A DNA stretch of 5,131 nucleotides from the NCBI GenBank assembly GCA_905210525.1, contig CAJLXE010000132.1, positions 1 through 5,131 on the forward strand, written 5' to 3'. The stretch is from an uncultured Clostridia bacterium (GTDB lineage: Bacteria > Bacillota > Clostridia > HGM11327). This document shows, piece by piece, positions 1-4,185 of this stretch (position 1 is its first letter; each line of letters starts with the position of its first letter). The notes under the pieces were generated by a model. The model was not told the origin of the DNA. It was given only the letters and a program-made list of their open reading frames with translations, and made no database searches. Made by a program: the position numbers and the translations under genes.

Positions 1-155
1 GCAAGCCGTGGAGACGCAGGAGCAGCTGCTGCGCCTGCTGCTGCTACCGGAGCTGCTGCGCTAACGCCGAACTCTTCTTCGAGAGCCTTAACCAAATCTG
101 CCAATTCCAAAATTGTCATGCTTTTAATAGCTTCTAAAATTTCATTCTTATCCAT
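1..155 (-). CDS. rplL: 50S ribosomal protein L7/L12, N-terminal part (3' end outside window)
   Basis: L7/L12 forms the flexible stalk of the 50S subunit and recruits translation GTPases; dimers attach to L10. The visible 51 codons start at the ATG at 155 and read MDKNEILEAIKSMTILELAD followed by LVKALEEEFGVS, the classic N-terminal dimerisation and L10-binding domain (residues 1-32). An alanine-rich hinge follows (residues 33-46). A Shine-Dalgarno GGAG lies 8 nt before the ATG, and the gene begins 30 nt after the rplJ stop, as expected for the rplJ-rplL pair. The C-terminal GTPase-contacting domain lies outside the window. Oddity: after the hinge the frame reads Ser-Pro-Arg-Leu, where the family normally turns acidic (EEKTEF-like). 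Identity is certain from the N-terminus; the last five or so codons are suspect. Confidence 0.96.
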   Translation of the reverse strand, partial: MDKNEILEAIKSMTILELADLVKALEEEFGVSAAAPVAAAGAAAAPASPRL

Positions 156-185
156 TTTTATTTCTCCATTTCAATATTTATAAAT

Positions 186-701
186 TTATTCCGCAGCTGC
201 TTCCGTTGCAGCGCCCTTGCTTTCCGCAATAGCGTTCAAAACGCGAGCCAAGCCTGAAAGCGGAGCCATCATGCTACCGAGCATTTTAGCAATAAGTTCT
301 TCTTTTGACGGGATTGTAGCGAGTTTTTCAACCATAGCCTTATCATAATAAGCGCCGTCCACAACACCTGCTTTGAGATCCATCTTCTTAAATTCATCAG
401 CGTACTTCTTTGCAATTTTCGCCGGTGCAACAGCGTCGCCCATGCCGAACGCGATAGCGGTTGAACCGCTGAGTACGTCGTTGATTTTTTCATCATAGCC
501 ACATTCTTTAGCTGCAAGCTTGATAAGCGTGTTCTTATAAACTTTGCAGTCAACGTTGTTTTCACGGAATTCTTTTCTCATTTTTGTGGCTTTTTTTACG
601 TTGATTCCGATGTAGTCAAAAAATACAACGCTCTTTGCTTCGCGCATTTTAGCGGCGATTTCCTGAACCACAACTTTTTTCTCGTCTAAATTATTACTCA
701 C
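186..701 (-). CDS. rplJ: 50S ribosomal protein L10
   Basis: L10 anchors the L7/L12 dimers to the base of the 50S stalk, next to L11, and in complex with L12 represses its own operon. The protein has 171 residues, normal for the family. The N-terminal rRNA-binding domain (about 1-100) carries the family pattern EIAAKMREAKSVVFFDYIGI, then VYKNTLIKLAA and an SGSTAIAF segment near 78-85. The C-terminal helix (LARVLNAIAES, about 151-161) is the L12-binding spine and ends in an Ala/Glu tail. I chose the GTG at 701 because AAGGAGG sits 6 nt upstream and homology begins there. The frame stays open upstream to an ATG at 791, but that extension would translate the attenuator hairpin and has no L10 similarity. 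rplL follows after 30 nt. Confidence 0.97.
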   Translation of the reverse strand: MSNNLDEKKVVVQEIAAKMREAKSVVFFDYIGINVKKATKMRKEFRENNVDCKVYKNTLIKLAAKECGYDEKINDVLSGSTAIAFGMGDAVAPAKIAKKYADEFKKMDLKAGVVDGAYYDKAMVEKLATIPSKEELIAKMLGSMMAPLSGLARVLNAIAESKGAATEAAAE

Positions 702-913
702 TGATAACCTCCTTAAAACAGAGCCTTCGTAAAGCAAACTTGCCATAAAACAAAGCCCCGCACAAAGAATATGCGAGGCTGTTATATCCAATTAAGTATA
801 TATACAATCACCTCGGCAGGCTGTAAGTCATTTACCCGAAAGCGTCATATAAAAACGCTTTGCGGACCTGCTGTCTTTGGTAAGCTGCTTTCTTATTTAA
901 TTTATTTTCGGTA
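702..913 (-). promoter_or_regulatory. L10 leader RNA (autoregulatory leader of rplJ-rplL)
   Basis: This 212-nt gap between rplA and rplJ holds an RNA resembling the ribosomal protein L10 leader. In transcript order it contains the conserved-looking strings TTACCAAAGACAGCAGG (883-867) and ACAGCCTGCCGAGGT (824-810). GCAGG (871-867) can pair with CCTGC (820-816), closing the domain. Inside it is a strong hairpin: CCG-C-AAAGCGT (865-855) pairs with ACGCTTT-CGG (845-836), with one bulged C and a 9-nt loop. CGAGGT (815-810) can pair with the GCCTCG of the terminator arm downstream (779-774), which gives an antiterminator. In Bacillus subtilis the L10-L12 complex binds such a leader and shifts it to termination; the same mechanism is inferred here from the matching architecture. 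Confidence 0.88.
745..780 (-). terminator. Attenuator terminator of the L10 leader
   Basis: In transcript order AGCCTCGCA (780-772) pairs with TGCGGGGCT (762-754) over 9 bp, including one U-G wobble, with a 9-nt loop. The U-rich tail TTGTTTTAT follows (753-745). It lies 44 nt before the rplJ start codon. Its 5' arm can pair instead with CGAGGT at 815-810 in the leader, so terminator and antiterminator exclude each other. The interrupted T-run suggests a moderate, tunable terminator rather than a full stop. Confidence 0.85.
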
Positions 914-1600
914 TCAGAACGTTGTTATCATTCTGATTCCGGGGCCCATTGTGCTTGAGAGCACAACGCTCTTGATATAGGTACCCTTTGCAGAAGCCGG
1001 TTTTGCCTTAATAATAGCCGCAATAAGAGTATTAAAGTTATCTGCAAGCTTATCCGCATCAAACGACGCCTTGCCTACGGGAACGTGAACAATAGCGGTT
1101 TTGTCAACTCTGTATTCAACCTTACCTGCTTTGATCTCGTTTACCGCATTTGCGATATCGTTTGTAACCGTACCTGACTTCGGGTTAGGCATCAAGCCCT
1201 TAGGTCCGAGAACCTTACCCAACTTACCGAGAAATCTCATCATATCCGGTGTTGCTACGCAAACATCGAAATCAAAGAAATTTTCTCTTGCAATCTTATC
1301 TACCAATTCCTCGCCGCCTACAATATCAGCGCCTGCGTTCTGAGCTTCGGTTGCCTTCTCGCCCTTTGCGAAAACAAGAACTCTCTGAGTTTTACCTGTT
1401 CCGTGAGGAAGAACCACTACGCCGCGAACCATCTGGTCTGCATGACGCGGGTCAACGCCCAATCTGATAGATACTTCAATCGTTTCATCGAACTTAGCTG
1501 TTGCCGTTTGTTTTACAAGCGCCATAGCCTCATCGACATTATAGCTGCGGCTTGCATCTATAAGCTTTTTAGCCGCACCAAATCTTTTGGTTTCTTTCAT
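914..1600 (-). CDS. rplA: 50S ribosomal protein L1
   Basis: L1 forms the mobile L1 stalk of the 50S subunit by binding helices 76-78 of 23S rRNA and helps move the deacylated tRNA out through the E site; in several bacteria it also represses its own mRNA. The 228-residue length is normal. Domain I (the N-terminal about 70 residues plus the C-terminus) has KFDETIEVSIRLGVDPRHAD (37-56) and the RGVVVLPHGTGK segment (59-70). Domain II has VATPDMM (115-121), LGPKGLMPNPKSGTVT (131-146) and IKAGKVEYRVDK (156-167). The C-terminus carries KGTYIKSVVLSSTMGPG (205-221). The N-terminus lacks the few basic residues (KHGKRY-like) seen in many homologues. Start ATG at 1600 has AGGAGG 4 nt upstream. An L1-type binding hairpin abuts that ribosome binding site. 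Confidence 0.98.
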   Translation of the reverse strand: MKETKRFGAAKKLIDASRSYNVDEAMALVKQTATAKFDETIEVSIRLGVDPRHADQMVRGVVVLPHGTGKTQRVLVFAKGEKATEAQNAGADIVGGEELVDKIARENFFDFDVCVATPDMMRFLGKLGKVLGPKGLMPNPKSGTVTNDIANAVNEIKAGKVEYRVDKTAIVHVPVGKASFDADKLADNFNTLIAAIIKAKPASAKGTYIKSVVLSSTMGPGIRMITTF

Positions 1601-1604
1601 GTTA

Positions 1605-1643
1605 CCTCCTTGTGGTCAGACAATGCTTTTCGCATCTCCCACA
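1605..1643 (-). promoter_or_regulatory. Putative L1-binding mRNA element overlapping the rplA translation start region
   Basis: In transcript order the element reads TGTGG (1643-1639), GAG (1638-1636), ATGC (1635-1632), loop GAAAA, GCAT (1626-1623), TGTCTGA (1622-1616), CCACA (1615-1611). This is a 5-bp outer stem, an asymmetric 3/7-nt internal loop, then a 4-bp inner stem. The L1 site of 23S rRNA (helix 77) has the same plan, with GGUGG-GAG on one side and a UGAAAUA-CCACC type strand on the other. The outer stem directly touches the Shine-Dalgarno AGGAGG (1610-1605), so bound L1 should hinder ribosome loading on rplA. L1 feedback is established in E. coli and archaea; its use at this site is inferred. 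Confidence 0.72.
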
Positions 1644-1650
1644 TGCGCAC

Positions 1651-1678
1651 GTAATTTACGCGTACGCCCGTAATTTAC
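1651..1678 (-). repeat. Stem-loop from repeated GTAAATTAC motif in the rplK-rplA gap
   Basis: GTAAATTACG (1678-1669) and CGTAAATTAC (1660-1651) can pair over 10 bp with a single central A-A mismatch and an 8-nt loop. The two arms also share a direct repeat, since GTAAATTAC is itself nearly palindromic. GCGTACGC (1660-1667), a perfect palindrome, lies between them. The hairpin begins 6 nt after the rplK stop codon and has no T-run, so it is not a standard terminator. It could space or protect the L1-type element that follows. Confidence 0.5.
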
Positions 1679-1683
1679 AGCCG

Positions 1684-2109
1684 TCAGTCTACGACCGTGA
1701 TTCCCATGCTTCTTGCCGAACCGGCGATCATGCTCATTGCCGCTTCTTCGCTTGCCGCATTGAGATCTTCCATTTTTGTCTTAGCGATCTCGCGGATCTG
1801 TGCCTTTGTTACAGTGCCTACTTTTTCGGAGTTCGGTTTTGCCGATCCCTTATTTATGTTGGCTGCTTTTCTGAGCAAATCTGCCGCAGGCGGAGTCTTT
1901 GTTATAAAAGTGTACGTTCTGTCCTGATAAATCGTGATGATAACAGGAAGGATGTATCCGATCTGACTTGCTGTTTTTGCATTGAATTGCTTAACGAACT
2001 CAGGTGCGTTAACGCCATGAGGTCCGAGTGCAGGTCCTACCGGCGGACTCGGCAATGCTTTTCCGGCGGGCAGCTGAAGCTTAACCTTAGCTACAATCTT
2101 CTTTGCCAT
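1684..2109 (-). CDS. rplK: 50S ribosomal protein L11
   Basis: L11 binds the GTPase-associated centre of 23S rRNA at the base of the L7/L12 stalk and is the protein part of the thiopeptide-antibiotic target; it also supports RelA-dependent stringent control. The 141 residues match the family length. The N-terminal domain carries VKLQLPAGKALPSPPVGPAL (9-28), with the proline-rich helix intact. The linker and C-terminal RNA-binding domain show FITKTPPAADLL (68-79), GTVTKAQIREIAKTKMEDLN (98-117) and GSARSMGITV (130-139). GPHGVNAPEF (29-38) stands where many bacteria have GQHGVNIMEF; I regard this as lineage variation. AGGAGG lies 7 nt before the ATG at 2109, and rplA follows after 83 nt. Confidence 0.98.
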   Translation of the reverse strand: MAKKIVAKVKLQLPAGKALPSPPVGPALGPHGVNAPEFVKQFNAKTASQIGYILPVIITIYQDRTYTFITKTPPAADLLRKAANINKGSAKPNSEKVGTVTKAQIREIAKTKMEDLNAASEEAAMSMIAGSARSMGITVVD

Positions 2110-2130
2110 GATGTTTCCTCCTATGATACA

Positions 2131-2167
2131 GCTTTATTGTATAAAGCCGTGTGTGAATCCGACACAC
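2131..2167 (-). repeat. Two tandem hairpins in the nusG-rplK gap
   Basis: In transcript order the first hairpin pairs GTGTGT (2167-2162) with ACACAC (2154-2149) around a 7-nt loop. The second follows after one base and pairs GCTTTAT (2147-2141) with ATAAAGC (2137-2131) around a 3-nt ACA loop. The pair fills the middle of the 85-nt gap and ends about 6 nt before the rplK Shine-Dalgarno AGGAGG. Neither has a terminal T-run, so they do not look like a terminator. A role in mRNA processing, stability or rplK control is possible but not shown. Confidence 0.55.
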
Positions 2168-2194
2168 ATACGGATATCAAAACCGAATTGATTA

Positions 2195-2767
2195 TCAATC
2201 CAGCTTCTGAATCTGATTTAATTTCAAATCAACCTGCATAGTTCTGCCGAACATATACACATCGACCTTTACTTTCTGCTTGTCCTCTGTAATTTCTTTT
2301 ACGGTGCCTGTGAAATTTTCAAGCGGTCCGGAAAGAACTTTAACGTTTTCGCCAACGGAAATATCGATATCAACCTGTATATCTTCTATTCCGAGCTTAA
2401 CTATTTCTTCGTTTGTAAGAGGAACAGGTTCGTTTTCGCCTCCGACAAAACCCGTAACGCCTTTGATATAGCGAACGACATTCCACGTTTCGTCGTCTTT
2501 TATCATCTTTATAAACACATATCCCGGAAAAGTTTTGCGCTTTACCATTTTGCGTTTGCCGTCCTCAACCTCAATAGCGTCCTCGACAGGTATATACACC
2601 TCAAGCACTTTATCATGAAGATTGCGGTTTTCGACCGCCATTTCTATTGAAGTCTTGACTTTGTTTTCGTAACCCGAATATGTGTGAACAACATACCAAC
2701 GCACAGCGTTGTCATGAAAATGAACAGATGATTTTTCAGGCTGTAATTCGATATTGTTTTCTTCCAT
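2195..2767 (-). CDS. nusG: Transcription elongation/antitermination factor NusG
   Basis: NusG binds the RNA polymerase clamp over the DNA cleft, controls pausing and processivity, and links transcription to translation. It has 190 residues. After about 20 non-conserved residues, the NGN domain starts at RWYVVHTYSGYENKV (23-37), which is diagnostic, and includes the KRKTFPGYVFIKM stretch (77-89) and the VRYIKGVTGFVGG segment (98-110). A KOW domain follows, with VGENVKVLSGPLENFTGTVK at 138-157. The start ATG at 2767 has GGAG 8 nt upstream. It lies 73 nt after secE, the usual secE-nusG pairing. Nothing suggests a specialised paralogue (LoaP or RfaH type), given its place inside the ribosomal protein operon. 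Confidence 0.98.
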   Translation of the reverse strand: MEENNIELQPEKSSVHFHDNAVRWYVVHTYSGYENKVKTSIEMAVENRNLHDKVLEVYIPVEDAIEVEDGKRKMVKRKTFPGYVFIKMIKDDETWNVVRYIKGVTGFVGGENEPVPLTNEEIVKLGIEDIQVDIDISVGENVKVLSGPLENFTGTVKEITEDKQKVKVDVYMFGRTMQVDLKLNQIQKLD

Positions 2768-2840
2768 TTAATAATCTCCGTTTGCGGTAATTTCCGGCAA
2801 CAATGGGTCAAAAGATCCTATGCCGGCAATTCCGTTATTT

Positions 2841-3104
2841 TCATTTACCGACAATAAGACCTACCAATGTACTGAACAAACGATCGAAACCACCGACGAT
2901 CACGCCCAAAACAACCGTCACGGCAAGAACCACGCCTGTTGCTTTGACAACTTCTTTCTTACTCGGCCATGATACTTTTTTTAATTCAACAACAACCTCT
3001 TTTGCGAAATTGGACGCTTTACGTTTGCTTTCCTTTTTCTTTTTGTTGTCTTTTGCCTTTTTTCCGATGTTCTTATCGACATCAGTTAATCTTTCTGTTT
3101 CCAC
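2841..3104 (-). CDS. secE: Preprotein translocase subunit SecE
   Basis: SecE clamps the two halves of the SecY channel in the cytoplasmic membrane. The protein has 87 residues and is the short, single-span form usual in Firmicutes. A lysine-rich cytoplasmic N-terminus (about 11-30) is followed by the conserved amphipathic segment ELKKVSWPSKKEV (40-52). One hydrophobic membrane helix follows (about 54-84, including VVLAVTVVLGVIVGG). The start is a GTG at 3104, supported by GAGG 7 nt upstream. No ATG is available in frame near it. It begins 16 nt after the rpmG stop codon, so the Shine-Dalgarno sequence lies right behind that stop and the two genes are probably translationally coupled. Confidence 0.95.
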   Translation of the reverse strand: METERLTDVDKNIGKKAKDNKKKKESKRKASNFAKEVVVELKKVSWPSKKEVVKATGVVLAVTVVLGVIVGGFDRLFSTLVGLIVGK

Positions 3105-3120
3105 GTTGATTCCTCACTAA

Positions 3121-3270
3121 TTACTTCGTTTCTTTGTGAATAGTATGCTTCTTGCAAAAACGGCAGTATTTTGAAAACTCAACTCTGCCCGTCTGAGTTT
3201 TCTTGTTTTTGGTTGTATTATAATTTCTCTGCTTACATTCTGTGCAAGCCAACACAATCTTATCTCTCAT
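3121..3270 (-). CDS. rpmG: 50S ribosomal protein L33 (zinc-binding form)
   Basis: L33 is a small protein of the 50S subunit near the E site. The frame from ATG 3270 to TAA at 3121-3123 gives 49 residues, exactly the usual length. It opens MRDKIVLACTECKQRNYNTT and ends HTIHKETK. Two CxxC pairs, C9/C12 and C36/C39, make the four-cysteine zinc ribbon, so this is the zinc-dependent (C+) form and not the zinc-free paralogue that some Firmicutes express during zinc starvation. AAGGG stands about 7 nt upstream as ribosome binding site. It is the first gene after the strong promoter at 3366-3394 and heads the secE-nusG-rplKAJL block, a standard Firmicutes arrangement. Confidence 0.97.
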   Translation of the reverse strand: MRDKIVLACTECKQRNYNTTKNKKTQTGRVEFSKYCRFCKKHTIHKETK

Positions 3271-3360
3271 TGCGACACCCTTCTTTCAAATATCACTGCG
3301 GTCAGCGCCTGTTTTTGCGGCGTGCTCCGCCCACATAAATGTATATTCCACAGTTATGCT
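3271..3360 (-). promoter_or_regulatory. 5' leader of the rpmG operon transcript
   Basis: This is the presumed untranslated leader between the predicted start of transcription and rpmG. It contains a possible hairpin GGCG-GAGCA-CGCC (3331-3319), a stem of only 4 bp, and the rpmG ribosome binding site. I recognise no known riboswitch, T-box or ribosomal-protein leader in it. Its boundaries rest on the promoter prediction. Confidence 0.5.
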
Positions 3361-3365
3361 GATTA

Positions 3366-3413
3366 ATTTTATTACAAAAAAGCGTTTTTGTCAAGTGGTT
3401 TTTTTAATATTTT
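3366..3413 (-). promoter_or_regulatory. Housekeeping (sigma-A type) promoter of the rpmG operon with UP-like element
   Basis: The -35 hexamer TTGACA (3394-3389) matches consensus perfectly. It is separated by exactly 17 nt from the -10 hexamer TAAAAT (3371-3366), one mismatch from TATAAT. Initiation is expected near 3359, leaving a leader of about 88 nt before rpmG. Upstream of the -35 lies an A/T tract, AAAATATTAAAAAAA (3413-3399), resembling the UP element of strong ribosomal promoters. The spacer contains an inverted repeat (ACAAAAA...TTTTTGT, 3391-3374) that overlaps the -35. No terminator separates it from the upstream TSCPD gene, so read-through is possible. Confidence 0.88.
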
Positions 3414-3431
3414 CCACAAATTCGTGTATTT

Positions 3432-3680
3432 TTACTCAGATTTTATTTTAACGAGCGCTTTTGCCAGCTGATCCGGACATGAAGTCCCTTTTCCTCGGCA
3501 ATTTATGCCCTCAAGACGCTTTATTGTTTCATCAACGGTCATGCCCTTTACAAGGCGGCTTATGCCTTGAGTATTGCCGTTGCACCCGCCCACAAACCGA
3601 ACGTCATTTACAATTCCGTTTTCGACATCGATAATTATTTTTGACGCACAGGTGCCTTTTGTGTTATATTCATATTTCAT
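3432..3680 (-). CDS. Small TSCPD domain-containing protein (TIGR03905-like)
   Basis: The 82-residue protein belongs to the stand-alone TSCPD family. Its namesake motif is at 66-70 (TSCPD) within GKGTSCPDQLAKAL. Other family marks are GGCNGNTQGISRLVKGM (31-47) and the spacing of four cysteines, C11, C33, C61 and C68, suggesting metal binding or redox chemistry. The same domain occurs at the C-terminus of adenosylcobalamin-dependent ribonucleotide reductases, but no reductase is visible here and the function of the free-standing form is unknown to me. The ATG at 3680 follows rlmH by 19 nt, and AGGAAG precedes it. The ribosome binding site sits in the loop of a 6-bp hairpin. It is probably the last gene of the epimerase-rlmH transcript. 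Confidence 0.9.
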   Translation of the reverse strand: MKYEYNTKGTCASKIIIDVENGIVNDVRFVGGCNGNTQGISRLVKGMTVDETIKRLEGINCRGKGTSCPDQLAKALVKIKSE

Positions 3681-3681
3681 G

Positions 3682-3698
3682 ACGAAACTTCCTTTCGT
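3682..3698 (-). promoter_or_regulatory. Hairpin presenting the ribosome binding site of the TSCPD gene
   Basis: In transcript order ACGAAA (3698-3693) pairs perfectly with TTTCGT (3687-3682), leaving the purine loop GGAAG, which is the core of the Shine-Dalgarno sequence. The start codon follows one base after the stem. Whether the stem displays or restrains the site cannot be told from sequence. It lies between the rlmH stop and the TSCPD start and has no T-run, so it is not a terminator. Confidence 0.5.
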
Positions 3699-3699
3699 T

Positions 3700-4182
3700 T
3701 TATTTATGATATTTTGTGCCTTTTTGAATCGTATATGCTCTGTAAAGCTGTTCTGTGAGAATAACGCGCATAAGCTGGTGCGGAAAAGTAAATTCCGAGA
3801 ACGACAGCTTATAATCCGCTCTTTTTTTGATTCTGTCCGAAAGCCCGTAAGATGAACCTATCACAAACGTAATTCCGCTTCTGCCTTCAAGAGCCGTATC
3901 CGCAAGCTTCTCCGCCAGAGCGCATGAAGACATTTGTCTGCCCTCCACGCAAAGCGCTATGACGTAATTTTTATCCGGAATATGCTTCATGGCGTTATCC
4001 GCCTCGGCATCGAGCGCCTGAAGTATTTCTTTGTCGGACGGCACAAGCGAAAGCGCCGCCTCGCCGAGTTCAATTATGTCAAGCTTGCAGTACGCCGAAA
4101 GGCGCTTGCGGTATTCGTCAACGGCGTCGCGCCAGAACGCTTCCTTAAGCTTTCCGAAGCATACAATATCTATATGCTGCAT
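3700..4182 (-). CDS. rlmH: 23S rRNA (pseudouridine-1915-N3)-methyltransferase RlmH
   Basis: RlmH is a SPOUT-fold, homodimeric enzyme that uses S-adenosylmethionine to methylate N3 of pseudouridine 1915 in helix 69 of 23S rRNA, acting on assembled 70S ribosomes. The 160 residues equal the family length. The N-terminal strand and helix IDIVCFGKLKEAFWRDAVDEY (4-24) start the fold. The C-terminal knot that binds the cofactor includes FVIGSSYGLSD (106-116), LSFSEFTFPHQLMRVILTEQ (126-145) and the conserved C-terminal YHK (158-160). The usual IGGS of the cofactor loop reads IGSS here, a mild variation. The ATG at 4182 follows the epimerase stop by only 3 nt, with a weak Shine-Dalgarno, suggesting translational coupling. 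Confidence 0.97.
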   Translation of the reverse strand: MQHIDIVCFGKLKEAFWRDAVDEYRKRLSAYCKLDIIELGEAALSLVPSDKEILQALDAEADNAMKHIPDKNYVIALCVEGRQMSSCALAEKLADTALEGRSGITFVIGSSYGLSDRIKKRADYKLSFSEFTFPHQLMRVILTEQLYRAYTIQKGTKYHK

Positions 4183-4185
4183 ATA

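Noticed and set aside
702..791. N-terminal extension of L10 by 30 residues from an in-frame ATG at 791
   Set aside because: It would translate through the attenuator hairpin, shows no L10 similarity, and the GTG at 701 has a perfectly placed AAGGAGG.
2160..2194. Possible internal promoter (TTGATA) between nusG and rplK
   Set aside because: No -10 hexamer at a suitable distance supports it.
1612..2241. Long plus-strand open frame of about 209 codons opposite rplK
   Set aside because: It is antisense to a certain gene, rich in Cys, Arg and Ser as expected for a shadow frame, and resembles no family I know.
2768..2840. Repeated TTGCCGG and the TGCCGGCA palindrome in the secE-nusG gap
   Set aside because: The copies are short, the gap is small, and no stable structure or known site results from them.
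3346..3418. DnaA-box-like sequence TTTTCCACA (3410-3418) and a second TTCCACA (3346-3352) around the promoter
   Set aside because: One box and a partial copy in A/T-rich DNA are expected by chance; there is no cluster, dnaA gene or origin feature nearby.
3419..3431. Terminator between the TSCPD gene and the rpmG promoter
   Set aside because: No GC-rich stem followed by a T-run is visible; the A/T-rich inverted repeat nearby lies within the promoter itself.
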